Of a stretch of DNA of 59,669 bases, positions 43,029-52,314 are shown one piece after another. Each line of letters starts with the position of its first letter. The first letter of the stretch is position 1. Below the pieces are notes generated by a model that saw only the letters and a list, made by a program, of their open reading frames with translations, was not told where the DNA came from and ran no database searches. Both the position numbers and the translations under genes were made by a program. Source of the stretch: Gemmata sp. (GTDB lineage: Bacteria; Planctomycetota; Planctomycetia; Gemmatales; Gemmataceae); contig JANWYJ010000020.1 in the NCBI GenBank assembly GCA_025055115.1, positions 1-59,669 on the forward strand. Direction: 5' to 3'.

Positions 43029-45386
43029 ATGAGAGACGGCCGCTGGGTGATAGGACTGGTCGCATTCGTGGTGCTGAGTGTGCCGGCGTCGGCGGGCGAC
43101 TGGATTCACTGGCGTGGGCCGGAGCAAAACGGCTTCTCGCGGGAGAAAAACCTGCCCGGCGAATTCGATCCGAAACTCCGTGAAAAGGGCAACGTCCTGT
43201 GGACGCAACCGTATGGGGGGCGGTCCTCCCCCCTGGTGATGGCGGGCCGGATTTACATCAACCGCGGCACCGGTGAAGGGATTCATGAGGGGGAAGAGAT
43301 CGTTTGCCTGGATGAAAAAACGGGCCAGAAACTGTGGGATTACAAACTCAGCGTCTACCACACCGACATTGTCTCCAGCCGCCTGGGCTGGACGTCAATG
43401 ACCGCGGACCCAGAAACCGGCTACGTCTACTGCCAAAGCACCGCCGGAGAGCTGATCTGCCTGGACAAAAACGGCCAAATGGTCTGGAACCGACAACTGA
43501 CGGAGGAATTCGGCCGGGTGACAGGCTATGGCGGACGGATCGTTTCGCCGTGTTTCGATAGCGGCCTGGTGATCGTAGGGATGCCGAACGCCACCTGGGG
43601 CGACCAGGCCCGAGGGCAGATCCGCTTTGTCGCCTTCGATGGCAAAACCGGGCACGTGGTGTGGTGGCAAACCGTGGGCACTGAATTGTATGGAACGTAC
43701 TATTCCAACCCGGTCATTGCCGTTATCAACGGGCAGCGGCTGTTGATCAGCGGCGGGGGCGACGGTGGTTTGCATGCCCTCAAAGTCCGCACCGGCGAGC
43801 ATGTCTGGAGCAAAACCTTCGCCAAAGGGGTGATCAATGGCTCGCCGATTGTCAGCGGCCATCTGGTCTTCTGCACCCACGGCGAAGAAAATCCCGAGGG
43901 GCCGCCGATCGGGCGGGTCTTCTGCGTCGACGGCTCACAAGTCGACCCGAAAACGAAAGAACCCAAGGTGGTCTGGGATAGCTTCCGCCGTCCGTATAAA
44001 GCCAACCGCAATCAACCGCTGGCCGAGCGCTTCGGACTGGCGTCAGCGGCGCTAGCCGATGGGCTGCTCTACTGTCCCAGCGATACGGGCGAACTGTACT
44101 GCTTCCGCGCCCAAGATGGCGAAATGCTCTGGAAGTACCGCTACGCCACCGAAGTGCGCGGCTCACCGCTGGTGGCTGACGGCAAACTTTACATCTTCGA
44201 TGTCAAAGCGCGTCTTTTGATCCTGACCCTCAACGGCGAGAAAGCTCCAGACCCCGACGAAACGTTCATCTATCGCTTCCCCGGGGAGGGAGGGCTTCTC
44301 AATGAAACCAATGGCACTCCCATCGCCGTCAATGGCCGTGTTTACTTCACGACGCGTACCGATCTGTATTGTCTGGGAAATGCCAAGGCGAAAGTCGAGC
44401 CGGTCACCTACACGCCCTTGCCGCCCGAAACACCTTACAAGCCCGACGCCATCGCCGGGATTCGCTTGTTCCCTGCCGATGTGACCCTCACCCCCGGCAG
44501 CAAGCAGCAATTCCAAGTGATTTACCATGATGCCAATGGCCGCGAGGTGAAAGCCCCCGCCGGCCCCACCACCGGGAAATGGAGCCTGCCCCTGCCCCCC
44601 AAAACCCCCACCGGAGCGCAACCGCCGGCCCTCCAAGGCACGATCAGCGAGGGTCTCCTTACGGTGGCCGCAGCGCCGGCCAGCCAACAGGGCTATGTGG
44701 AAGTGGAAAGCCAAGGCCTGAAAGCCCGCGCCCGTGTTCGCGTCGTTTCCTACCCGCCCTACAGCCAAAACTTCGACAAAATTCCCGAAGGCAGTGTGCC
44801 GGGTGGCTGGGTCAACTGTGCTGGCAAGTTCTTCGTTACCAAACATGCCGATGGCAACATTGTTCTCAGCAAAGTGAATACCGACTCCCGACCGCCGATC
44901 TCCCGCGCCAATGCCTATTTCACCCCCCCCGATGCCAGCAACTACACCATCCAAGCCGACCTGTGGGGCGAGCTGATGCGCGACAAGACCCCCGACATGG
45001 GGCTTGTCAACAGCCGCTATACGCTCATACTGGATGGCAAAGTGGACCCGGAAACCGGCAAACGCTCGGTCCGTATTGCGTCGTGGGAAGCCCGCCCACG
45101 GATCAATCACACGGTGGTGTTCGACTGGAAACCGAACACCTGGTACACGGTCAAATTCACCGTCGAACCCAAGGCCAAAACCGCCTTACTCCGCGGGAAA
45201 GTCTGGGAACGCGGAACACCCGAACCTGAACAATGGACCATCGAGTTTGAAGACCCCATGCCGACCCGCAACGGCGCCGCGGCTCTCTATGGCTATGTCC
45301 CGAATATCGCCCCCCGCGACGACGGCACCGTTTTACCCGGCAGCGCCATTTACTACGACAATGTCATCCTCACTCCCAACAAATAG
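43029..45386 (+). CDS. Secreted multidomain PQQ-like beta-propeller protein
   Basis: ATG at 43029, with GGAGA six bases upstream, gives 785 residues; earlier in-frame starts exist at 43011-43017. A signal peptide (WVIGLVAFVVLSVPASA) is followed by GDWIHWRGPEQNGFSREKN and a propeller up to about residue 455 (EIVCLDEKTGQKLWDYKL, ELYCFRAQDGEMLWKYRY). After a proline-rich linker comes an Ig-like segment (GIRLFPADVTLTPGSKQQFQ), then a C-terminal beta-sandwich resembling LamG/DUF1080 folds (YTIQADLWGELMRDKTPDM, TWYTVKFTVEPKAKTALL). Likely a surface or periplasmic binding protein; no catalytic signature seen. The stop region is duplicated 17 bp downstream. Confidence 0.87.
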   Translation: MRDGRWVIGLVAFVVLSVPASAGDWIHWRGPEQNGFSREKNLPGEFDPKLREKGNVLWTQPYGGRSSPLVMAGRIYINRGTGEGIHEGEEIVCLDEKTGQKLWDYKLSVYHTDIVSSRLGWTSMTADPETGYVYCQSTAGELICLDKNGQMVWNRQLTEEFGRVTGYGGRIVSPCFDSGLVIVGMPNATWGDQARGQIRFVAFDGKTGHVVWWQTVGTELYGTYYSNPVIAVINGQRLLISGGGDGGLHALKVRTGEHVWSKTFAKGVINGSPIVSGHLVFCTHGEENPEGPPIGRVFCVDGSQVDPKTKEPKVVWDSFRRPYKANRNQPLAERFGLASAALADGLLYCPSDTGELYCFRAQDGEMLWKYRYATEVRGSPLVADGKLYIFDVKARLLILTLNGEKAPDPDETFIYRFPGEGGLLNETNGTPIAVNGRVYFTTRTDLYCLGNAKAKVEPVTYTPLPPETPYKPDAIAGIRLFPADVTLTPGSKQQFQVIYHDANGREVKAPAGPTTGKWSLPLPPKTPTGAQPPALQGTISEGLLTVAAAPASQQGYVEVESQGLKARARVRVVSYPPYSQNFDKIPEGSVPGGWVNCAGKFFVTKHADGNIVLSKVNTDSRPPISRANAYFTPPDASNYTIQADLWGELMRDKTPDMGLVNSRYTLILDGKVDPETGKRSVRIASWEARPRINHTVVFDWKPNTWYTVKFTVEPKAKTALLRGKVWERGTPEPEQWTIEFEDPMPTRNGAAALYGYVPNIAPRDDGTVLPGSAIYYDNVILTPNK

Positions 45387-45412
45387 CCGTGAACGTCCAA
45401 TAGCTGTGAACG
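45383..45412. repeat. 13-bp repeat spanning the stop codon of the propeller gene
   Basis: ATAGCCGTGAACG (45383-45395), which contains the TAG stop, recurs with one mismatch at 45400-45412. It is a small instance of the gene-end duplication pattern. Confidence 0.75.
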
Positions 45413-45500
45413 GCTCAGGGCGGCGGCAGAAGCATTGCCCCGCCCCAACGAATGAATCGCACCGGACTTTCACTCTTTCTCCGACAGAGGGCCTCGACGA

Positions 45501-47207
45501 ATGCCTCGCACTCTGACCAAACAGCTCATCTTGGGCAGCGCCGCGGTGGTGGCCTTCGGCCTGGCCGCGGTTTTCTCGATCGGCTCGCCCACAAGCGCTG
45601 AATCGCAAGCCGCGCCGACAGCCGCCGGCCCCAGCGACCACGTCATGATGGGCGGCACGATCTTCCGCAACATGATCAACACCATCGACAAAGGCATCGC
45701 GGACAAATTCGCCCCCGAAGGCGACCAACTGCTGTGGAAAGCCAGCCTCGGCAGCCGCGCCTACGGCGGCCCTGTCATCGCCGGCGGCAAAATCTTCGTC
45801 GGCACCAACAACGAGCAACCCCGCAACAAACGGGATGTTGACAAAAACGGCCAACCCATCGATCGCGGCATCCTCATGTGCTTTGAGGAAAAAACCGGCC
45901 GCTTCCTCTGGCAAGCCGTGCACGACAAATTGCCCAGCGGCCTGGTCCACGATTGGCCCAAAGAAGGTATCTGCTCTACGCCTTTGGTGGAAAACGACCG
46001 CGTCTACTACGTCTCCAATCGCTGCACGGTCGTTTGTGCCGATGTCGAAGGGTTCGCCAACGGCAATCAGGGTATCGAAACCGAGAAATACAAAGACCCC
46101 ACCGATGCCGACATCATTTGGGAATACGATATGATGAAGGAACTCAACGTATTCCCCCACAACATGTCGGCCTGCTCGCCGTTGATTGTCGGCGATATTC
46201 TTTACATCGTGACCGCCAACGGCGTCGATGAGGGGCACATCAATATTCCCTCGCCGGAAGCGCCAAGCTTCATCGCCCTCGACAAAAAGACCGGCAAACT
46301 GCTGTGGAAAAGCGCCGCCCCCGGCAAGAATATCATGCATGGGCAATGGTCCAACCCCGTGTATGCGGAGATTGATGGCGTCCGCCAGGTGATTTTCCCC
46401 GGGGGTGATGGATGGCTGCGATCGTATGTCCCCGAAACGGGGGAAGAATTGTGGCGTTTCGACTGCAACCCCAAAGATGCGGTCTATGAACTGGGTGGCA
46501 CCGGAACCCGCAACGACTTCATCGGCACCCCGGTGGTTGCCAATGGCAAAATCTACATCGGCGTCGGCCAAGACCCCGAACACAGCACCGGGATTGCCAA
46601 CTTCTTCTGCATTGCGCCGAAAAAAGACAAACGCGGCGACATTTCGAAATACCTCGAAACCCGCGAAAAAGGGCCTGACGGCAAAGACAAGATCGGAGAG
46701 AAGCCCAACCCCAATTCGTGTGAATTGTGGCGCTACGGCGGTGTCGAAGACCGCAACCACGCCCCCCGCGACTTCAAGTTCGGCCGGACCATGTCGACCG
46801 CCTGCGTCATCGACGGTCTCGTGTACATCTCCGAGTTGCAGGGCTTTTTGCACTGCCTCGATGCCGAAACCGGCAAACACTACTGGTATTACGACACAAA
46901 AGCGTCGATCTGGGGTTCGCCCTATTATGTCGATGGCAAAGTCTTTCTCGCCACCGACTCCGGCGACCTGTTTATCTTCAAACACGACAAGGACAAAATG
47001 GTTTACGACCCCATCGAAGCTGGGAAAAACGCTGCCACCCAGAAAGAGGCCCGCGCCCGGCAACGGGAGGTCCAAAAGAAAGTCGAGGAGCGCTTCTTGC
47101 TGTCGAAAGTCGAGTTCGACGCCCCGATCCGCTCCACCCCAGTGGTCGCGAACGGGGTCTTGTATGTCATGACGGAGAAAACGCTCTACGCCCTGAAGAC
47201 CAAGTAA
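45501..47207 (+). CDS. Secreted PQQ-like beta-propeller protein
   Basis: A 568-residue exported protein: a signal peptide (LILGSAAVVAFGLAAVFSIG) is followed by a propeller with blades such as GGPVIAGGKIFVGTNNEQPR, PSFIALDKKTGKLLWKSAAP, QGFLHCLDAETGKHYWYYDT and SPYYVDGKVFLATDSGDLFI. The last part has a charged helix (TQKEARARQREVQKKVEERF) and one more blade. Compared with the propellers at 3562 and 51220 it is longer and has charged insertions (LETREKGPDGKDKIGEKPNP). It lies 114 bp downstream of another propeller gene. No quinoprotein catalytic residues could be identified. Confidence 0.87.
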   Translation: MPRTLTKQLILGSAAVVAFGLAAVFSIGSPTSAESQAAPTAAGPSDHVMMGGTIFRNMINTIDKGIADKFAPEGDQLLWKASLGSRAYGGPVIAGGKIFVGTNNEQPRNKRDVDKNGQPIDRGILMCFEEKTGRFLWQAVHDKLPSGLVHDWPKEGICSTPLVENDRVYYVSNRCTVVCADVEGFANGNQGIETEKYKDPTDADIIWEYDMMKELNVFPHNMSACSPLIVGDILYIVTANGVDEGHINIPSPEAPSFIALDKKTGKLLWKSAAPGKNIMHGQWSNPVYAEIDGVRQVIFPGGDGWLRSYVPETGEELWRFDCNPKDAVYELGGTGTRNDFIGTPVVANGKIYIGVGQDPEHSTGIANFFCIAPKKDKRGDISKYLETREKGPDGKDKIGEKPNPNSCELWRYGGVEDRNHAPRDFKFGRTMSTACVIDGLVYISELQGFLHCLDAETGKHYWYYDTKASIWGSPYYVDGKVFLATDSGDLFIFKHDKDKMVYDPIEAGKNAATQKEARARQREVQKKVEERFLLSKVEFDAPIRSTPVVANGVLYVMTEKTLYALKTK

Positions 47208-47336
47208 CGCCGCAGGCGGACGGCGTGGGGGACCGACCCAGTTACACCCACGCTGAGCCTGCGGTTATCCACCATGGAAATTCCGTCTGCTTCGAGAATT
47301 CGTTGCCTTACCACGCCTTACACGGGAGAGAAGGTC

Positions 47337-48521
47337 GTGAAAGACACGCCCGGCAAGCCGGCCCCTGTCACCGGCGCGACATTGGAAGAAAAGATTAAAA
47401 ACGCCAAAGCCCAACTCGACGCCCACATCCGGGAGGTCGTGCGCTGGCACTTCAGCCCGGAAACCGGCACCCCCTTCTGGCTCGAAAAAGCCAAAGAATT
47501 CGACTTCGACCCCCTCAAAGATATTAACGGCTGGGAAGACATTAAGAAATTCCCCATTTTCCAAGACGATTGGCTCCGCGGTGGCCCCGTGCGCCGGTGG
47601 GTCCCCAAAGGCTATGCCGACCGGCCCATTTATGTCTTTGAAACCGGGGGCACCACCGGTCTGCCCAAAACCCGGGTTGTCATCGACGACTTCCGCATCG
47701 ACTACGAAATGATGTCCGACACCCTGCCGGACGAATACTTCCCCCGTGGCTCCAACTGGCTCATGCTGGGGCCGAGTGGTCCCCGCCGCTTGCGCCTGGC
47801 TATTGAACATTTGGCCCAATATCGCGGCGGTATTTGCTTCTGCGTCGATCTCGACCCCCGCTATGTGGTCCGTTGCCTCAAAGATCGCAAAATTGCGGAA
47901 GCCCAATACTACAAAGACCATGTGATCGACCAAGCCCTGACCATCCTCGCCGGTGGGCACGACATCAAATGCATGTTCACCACACCCAAGCTGTTGGCCG
48001 GTTTGGATGAGGCGCTGCGGGCCGGCAAGCTCGAAGAGAAGTACCGGTCTCTGGGTAAACCGATCCCACCAGGCGGATTACGTTCCATCCGCAGCACAGG
48101 CATCACCGGTATCTTCTCCGGAGGCACCGAGTTCACCCCCCAATTCACCCGCGAAGCCTACGAAGAAATGCTCGACAACGGGGCCGTCTACATGACCCCC
48201 ACCTACGGCAACACCCTCATGGGCCTGGCCTGCTCCAAGCCCATCGGCCCACACGACAACTTCAAAATCACCTACTACGCCCCCCAACCACGCGCAGTGA
48301 TCGAAGTGGTCAATCCGAAAAACTACAACGAACTGGTGCCCTACGGCTGCACCGGACGAGTGCTGCTGAGCACTTTCACCAAAGAATTCTTTGTGCCGCG
48401 CTTCCCCGAACGCGACGAAGGCGAACGTGAACCGCCCTACGAAAAGTACCCCTGGGATGGTGTCAGCGGTGTGCGACCCTTCAGTGAATTGGCAGCCACT
48501 ACGGTGGTTGGTGTCTATTGA
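47337..48521 (+). CDS. EhpF-like adenylate-forming enzyme (acyl/aryl-acid activating)
   Basis: GTG at 47337, just after GGGAGAGAAGG, gives 394 residues; an ATG at 47274 would add 21 residues of odd composition. Early sequence includes VVRWHFSPETGTPFWLEKAK. The P-loop-like ATP motif is YVFETGGTTGLPKTRVV, and SIRSTGITGIFSGGTEFTPQ and VYMTPTYGNTLMGLAC follow as the nucleotide pocket. The whole resembles EhpF of the griseoluteate pathway and the LuxE acyl-protein synthetases. The small C-terminal subdomain of standard ligases is reduced. It is followed 59 bp later by a LuxC/EhpG-like reductase, the same pairing as in the ehp cluster, supporting acid activation for reduction. Confidence 0.75.
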   Translation: MKDTPGKPAPVTGATLEEKIKNAKAQLDAHIREVVRWHFSPETGTPFWLEKAKEFDFDPLKDINGWEDIKKFPIFQDDWLRGGPVRRWVPKGYADRPIYVFETGGTTGLPKTRVVIDDFRIDYEMMSDTLPDEYFPRGSNWLMLGPSGPRRLRLAIEHLAQYRGGICFCVDLDPRYVVRCLKDRKIAEAQYYKDHVIDQALTILAGGHDIKCMFTTPKLLAGLDEALRAGKLEEKYRSLGKPIPPGGLRSIRSTGITGIFSGGTEFTPQFTREAYEEMLDNGAVYMTPTYGNTLMGLACSKPIGPHDNFKITYYAPQPRAVIEVVNPKNYNELVPYGCTGRVLLSTFTKEFFVPRFPERDEGEREPPYEKYPWDGVSGVRPFSELAATTVVGVY

Positions 48522-48580
48522 TCCCACAAGGCCCCGCTTCTCCGGGGTCTTCTCTCTAACTCCCTGAAAACAAATAACTT

Positions 48581-50017
48581 ATGATTCAGATACCAGCCCT
48601 CCGCTTCGGCAAAACCTACACCAGCCTCGACAAAGCCCAACTGATTCACCACGTCACCGGCGAGCCGATCGCGGAAGTCAGCCAGGTGACAGGTTCGATG
48701 ATTGCCCGTGATTTGGCCAACATGGCCCGGGCGCACCGCGAACTGCGTTCCATCCCCATTCGCGACATTCTGGCGATGTATGCCAAAGCCGCGGACTACT
48801 TTCTGAACTCTGCTCTGCCCTGTGGCGACGCCGAGCTGACCTACGATCAATACATCCGCCATCTGTCCGCGACTACCGGCAGCCCCATCGTTTTCTGCGA
48901 TCGCAACGCGCGGAAGGTGCATTATGTTCTTTCCCACATTGAGGAGGTGATCGGCGGTTTAACCCGCGGATTGCCGCTCGAAGCCTTCGACAAAGGCTAC
49001 ACCACCGCCGGGGGACGGATGCAGGCCTTTTTCCCCACGACCGATGTGTTGGGGGCCGTCTTGCCGTCGAACTCACCGGGCGTTCACTCGCTATGGGTAC
49101 CGACGATTGCCTTCAAAATCCCCCTGCTGTTGAAGCCTGGCCGCGAAGAGCCGTGGACGCCCTACCGGGTCATTCAAGCCTTCATCAAAGCTGGCATTCC
49201 GGCCACCGTGATGGGTTTCCTCCCGACCGACCATGCCGGAAGTGCTGATATATTAAGGCTTTGTGGCCGCAGCATGGCCTTCGGCGACGATCGCAGCATG
49301 GCCCCGTACAAAAACGATCCGCGCGTTGAAATCCACGGCACCGGGTACTCGAAAATTCTCATCGGGGCCGACCAGGCCGACCGTTGGGAAGAGCACCTCG
49401 ACGTTCTGGTTGAAGCGGTCGCGGCCAACGGGGGCCGAGCGTGCGTCAACACCAGCGCGATTTGGACGCCCAAAAACGCCGACGCCATCGCCTGGGGTAT
49501 GGCCAAGCGCTTGGCCACGGTCAAACCGCGTCCGTGGGACGATCCGCAGTGCGAAATCAGCGCCTTCGCCAAGCCGGAAGTGGCCGAAGCGATCAACAAC
49601 ATGGTGGACGAGGGATTGAAAACGCCCGGTGCCCGCGACGTGACCCAGGAGGTCCGCGGCACCCCCCGGTTGGTGAAAGAGGGCCGCTGCGCCTGGCTGT
49701 TACCCACGGTGATCCGCTGCGATTCCCCCGACCATCCGTTGGCGAATAAGGAGTTTTTGTTCCCCTACACGAGTGTCATAGAATATCCTCACGCCGACTT
49801 GCTCCAGCGGATCGGCTATACCCTTGCGGCCACAGCACTAACCGAAGACCCCGCATTCATTGCGGAGTGTATGGGGTGCGCGAATATTGAACGACTCAAC
49901 ATCGGGCCGCTCCCCACCAACCGGTTGACTTGGGACCAGCCGCATGAAGGGAATTTGTTCACCCACCTCTATAAGCAACGAGCCCTCCAGTTTGCGCACG
50001 CCGTCACCGCGGCTTAA
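48581..50017 (+). CDS. LuxC/EhpG-like acyl reductase (aldehyde dehydrogenase superfamily)
   Basis: A 478-residue member of the aldehyde dehydrogenase superfamily. The nucleotide-binding region includes DVLGAVLPSNSPGVHSLWVP and KPGREEPWTPYRVIQAFIKA. The catalytic cysteine is Cys288 in ANGGRACVNTSAIWTP. The late motif is NKEFLFPYTSVIEYPHADLL. The overall pattern matches LuxC-type reductases, which take an activated acyl group onto cysteine and reduce it to the aldehyde with NAD(P)H. Its position directly after the EhpF-like gene and overlapping the alcohol dehydrogenase gene suggests sequential activation, reduction to aldehyde and reduction to alcohol. Confidence 0.82.
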   Translation: MIQIPALRFGKTYTSLDKAQLIHHVTGEPIAEVSQVTGSMIARDLANMARAHRELRSIPIRDILAMYAKAADYFLNSALPCGDAELTYDQYIRHLSATTGSPIVFCDRNARKVHYVLSHIEEVIGGLTRGLPLEAFDKGYTTAGGRMQAFFPTTDVLGAVLPSNSPGVHSLWVPTIAFKIPLLLKPGREEPWTPYRVIQAFIKAGIPATVMGFLPTDHAGSADILRLCGRSMAFGDDRSMAPYKNDPRVEIHGTGYSKILIGADQADRWEEHLDVLVEAVAANGGRACVNTSAIWTPKNADAIAWGMAKRLATVKPRPWDDPQCEISAFAKPEVAEAINNMVDEGLKTPGARDVTQEVRGTPRLVKEGRCAWLLPTVIRCDSPDHPLANKEFLFPYTSVIEYPHADLLQRIGYTLAATALTEDPAFIAECMGCANIERLNIGPLPTNRLTWDQPHEGNLFTHLYKQRALQFAHAVTAA

Positions 50018-51152
50018 CCTGCCGCCGTTCGACTTCCAACCGCTGGGGCGCGTGATTTTTGCCCCGGGGGCGATCGAACGATTGGGCGAAGCTGTGCGCT
50101 CGGTTGGTGGTACGCGGGTGTTGCTGGTCACCGACCCCGGCTTGGAGCAAGCGGGCCACCCCCAGCGGGCCATGGCCGTGATGCGCGCCGCGGGGGTTGA
50201 AGTCTTTCTCTTCGATGGTGTTAAAGAGAACCCCACCGAACGGGAAGTCGCCGCCGGCGTGACAGTCGCACGGTCGCACCACGTCGATTGCCTGGTCGCC
50301 GTCGGCGGTGGCAGCTCCATGGATTGTGCCAAAGGGATCAACTTCATCCTGACCAATGGCGGTCGCATGGCCGATTACAAGGGCCACGGCAAAGCCACGC
50401 AACCCATGCTGCCCTCGATTGGCGTTCCCACCACCGCCGGCACCGGCAGCGAAGCCCAAAGCTATGCTCTGATCACCGACGAGCGAACCCACCTCAAAAT
50501 GGCCTGCGGGGATAAGAAAGCCGCCTTCCGGGTCGCCATTCTCGATCCGGAACTGACCCATTCGCAACCGCGCCATGTCACCGCCGTCACGGGCATCGAT
50601 GCGATTGCCCACGCCATCGAGTCCTACGTCTGCACCAAGCGTAATGCCGTATCCTCGATGTGTGCCCGCGCGGCCTTTGCGTACCTGGAAGCCAACTTCG
50701 AGCGTGTCCTCAAGTCGCCCCAGGATGCCGCCGCCCGCGCCGCGATGCAGATTGGCGCGCATCTGGCCGGCATGGCCATCGAAAACGCCATGCTCGGTGT
50801 CTGCCACAGTTGCGCCAACCCCCTTACCGCCCACTATGGCCTCACCCACGGGGTCGCTATTGGGTTGATGCTGCCCCACGTCATTCGTTTCAACGCGGCG
50901 GTCGTGGATGACCTATACGCCGATTTGATCCACGCCCCGGGTTTCAGTCGACCCGCCGGAGAAGTCCTCGCCAACCGGATTACCGAACTGACCCGGGCCG
51001 CAGGGCTGCCGCAATCGCTTCGCGAATGTGGCGTCAGTGATACGATACTCGCGGTACTCGCCGAAGAAGCGAATCAGCAGTGGACAGCCCGATTCAACCC
51101 CCGCCCGGTGAGCGAAACCGACATTCTCCAACTCTATCAAGCCGCCTGGTAG
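49944..51152 (+). CDS. Iron-containing (group III) alcohol dehydrogenase
   Basis: A 402-residue protein by the ATG at 49944, overlapping the reductase gene by 74 bp; a TTG at 49992 or GTG at 50053 would shorten the overlap and may be the true start. The cofactor site is VAVGGGSSMDCAKGINFI, followed by PSIGVPTTAGTGSEAQSYAL. The iron-site region is TGIDAIAHAIESYVCTKRN with histidine and aspartate ligands, and later histidines lie in GVCHSCANPLTAHYGLTHGV, which fits the family pattern. It would interconvert aldehyde and alcohol with NAD(P)H. The tight overlap indicates co-expression with the LuxC-like reductase. Confidence 0.9.
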   Translation: MKGICSPTSISNEPSSLRTPSPRLNLPPFDFQPLGRVIFAPGAIERLGEAVRSVGGTRVLLVTDPGLEQAGHPQRAMAVMRAAGVEVFLFDGVKENPTEREVAAGVTVARSHHVDCLVAVGGGSSMDCAKGINFILTNGGRMADYKGHGKATQPMLPSIGVPTTAGTGSEAQSYALITDERTHLKMACGDKKAAFRVAILDPELTHSQPRHVTAVTGIDAIAHAIESYVCTKRNAVSSMCARAAFAYLEANFERVLKSPQDAAARAAMQIGAHLAGMAIENAMLGVCHSCANPLTAHYGLTHGVAIGLMLPHVIRFNAAVVDDLYADLIHAPGFSRPAGEVLANRITELTRAAGLPQSLRECGVSDTILAVLAEEANQQWTARFNPRPVSETDILQLYQAAW

Positions 51153-51219
51153 CCCCGTGGTTCGTGGGTCGCAACTATACTCAAGGGGTGGGTGCGGGCT
51201 AGCGTCGTGAGGAACCGCC

Positions 51220-52314
51220 ATGACCCGTGTTGTGATCGCCGTCCTCCTTGCCGCCATCGTGCCGGCCATCAGTTGGGCCGATTGGCCACTCTTCCGTGGC
51301 GACCCCCTGATGAGCGGCACCAGCACAACGGCCAAACTCCCAGAGCAGCTGGACATCCGCTGGGAGTTTCAGACTGGAGATAGTGTCGAGGGTGCCCCGG
51401 CGATTGTCGCCGGCGTTGTCTACATTGCCTCGCTGGATAAACACCTTTACGCCCTCGATCTGGCCACGGGCCAACAAAAGTGGAAGGTGAAGTTGGGGGC
51501 CATGAAAGCCCCCCCGAGCGTTCGTGGCGACCGCGTCTATGTCGGCAATCTCGATGGCATTTTTTACTGCCTCAAAACCAGCGATGGTTCGAAAGTGTGG
51601 GAATTTGAGACGATGGGGGAAATCATCGCCGGATGCAATTTCCACGGCGATCACGTTCTCATCGGTTCTCACGATTCCACCTTCTATTGCCTCAATCGCG
51701 ACGGCAAGAAGGTGTGGGAAGTGAAGACGGATGGGCCGATCAATGGTGCCCCCGCGGTCCTGGGCGATACCACCTTCGTGGCCGGCTGTGATAGCCTTCT
51801 GCACATTCTGGATGCGAAAACAGGCCGTGAACTGGGAACCATCGAACTCGATGGCCAGGCGGCGGCCACCGCGGCCGTGGCCAACGACCACGCCTACATC
51901 GGGACGATGGCCAATACCGTGGTCGCGGTCGATCTGAAAACCAAAAAGAAAGTGTGGTCATTTGAAGCTCCGGTGCGGCAACAGCCGTTTTATGCCTCGG
52001 CGGCCGCCGCGGAGCTGATTGTCGCCGCCAGTCGCGACAAAAAGGTGTATGGTTTGGACCCCAAGACCGGTAAAGCCATCTGGAGCTTCACCACGGCGGG
52101 GCAAGTCGATGCCTCACCGGTGGTCGTGGGTGGACGGGTCTACGTCGGTTGTCTCAATGACGATGGCAATTTCTACGTTCTGGATCTCAAAACCGGTCAG
52201 AAGCTCCAAGAATTGGAATTGGATGCCGCGGTTACCGGTTCGGCGGCCGTTGGCCCGGATTGCCTGGTGGTCGGCACCGATCGCGGCAAGGTTTACTGTC
52301 TGGGCAAGAAATGA
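51220..52314 (+). CDS. Secreted PQQ-like beta-propeller protein (BamB-like)
   Basis: A 364-residue exported propeller, compact and regular. The signal peptide is MTRVVIAVLLAAIVPAISWA, followed by DWPLFRGDPLMSGTS. About seven near-identical blades follow, e.g. KHLYALDLATGQQKWKVKLG, GIFYCLKTSDGSKVWEFETM, STFYCLNRDGKKVWEVKTDG and KKVYGLDPKTGKAIWSFTTA. The strict blade repeat is like BamB or quinoprotein propellers without catalytic residues. A GAGGA site precedes the ATG. Its stop overlaps the start of the radical SAM gene (ATGA), which ties it to the following cluster. Confidence 0.9.
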   Translation: MTRVVIAVLLAAIVPAISWADWPLFRGDPLMSGTSTTAKLPEQLDIRWEFQTGDSVEGAPAIVAGVVYIASLDKHLYALDLATGQQKWKVKLGAMKAPPSVRGDRVYVGNLDGIFYCLKTSDGSKVWEFETMGEIIAGCNFHGDHVLIGSHDSTFYCLNRDGKKVWEVKTDGPINGAPAVLGDTTFVAGCDSLLHILDAKTGRELGTIELDGQAAATAAVANDHAYIGTMANTVVAVDLKTKKKVWSFEAPVRQQPFYASAAAAELIVAASRDKKVYGLDPKTGKAIWSFTTAGQVDASPVVVGGRVYVGCLNDDGNFYVLDLKTGQKLQELELDAAVTGSAAVGPDCLVVGTDRGKVYCLGKK

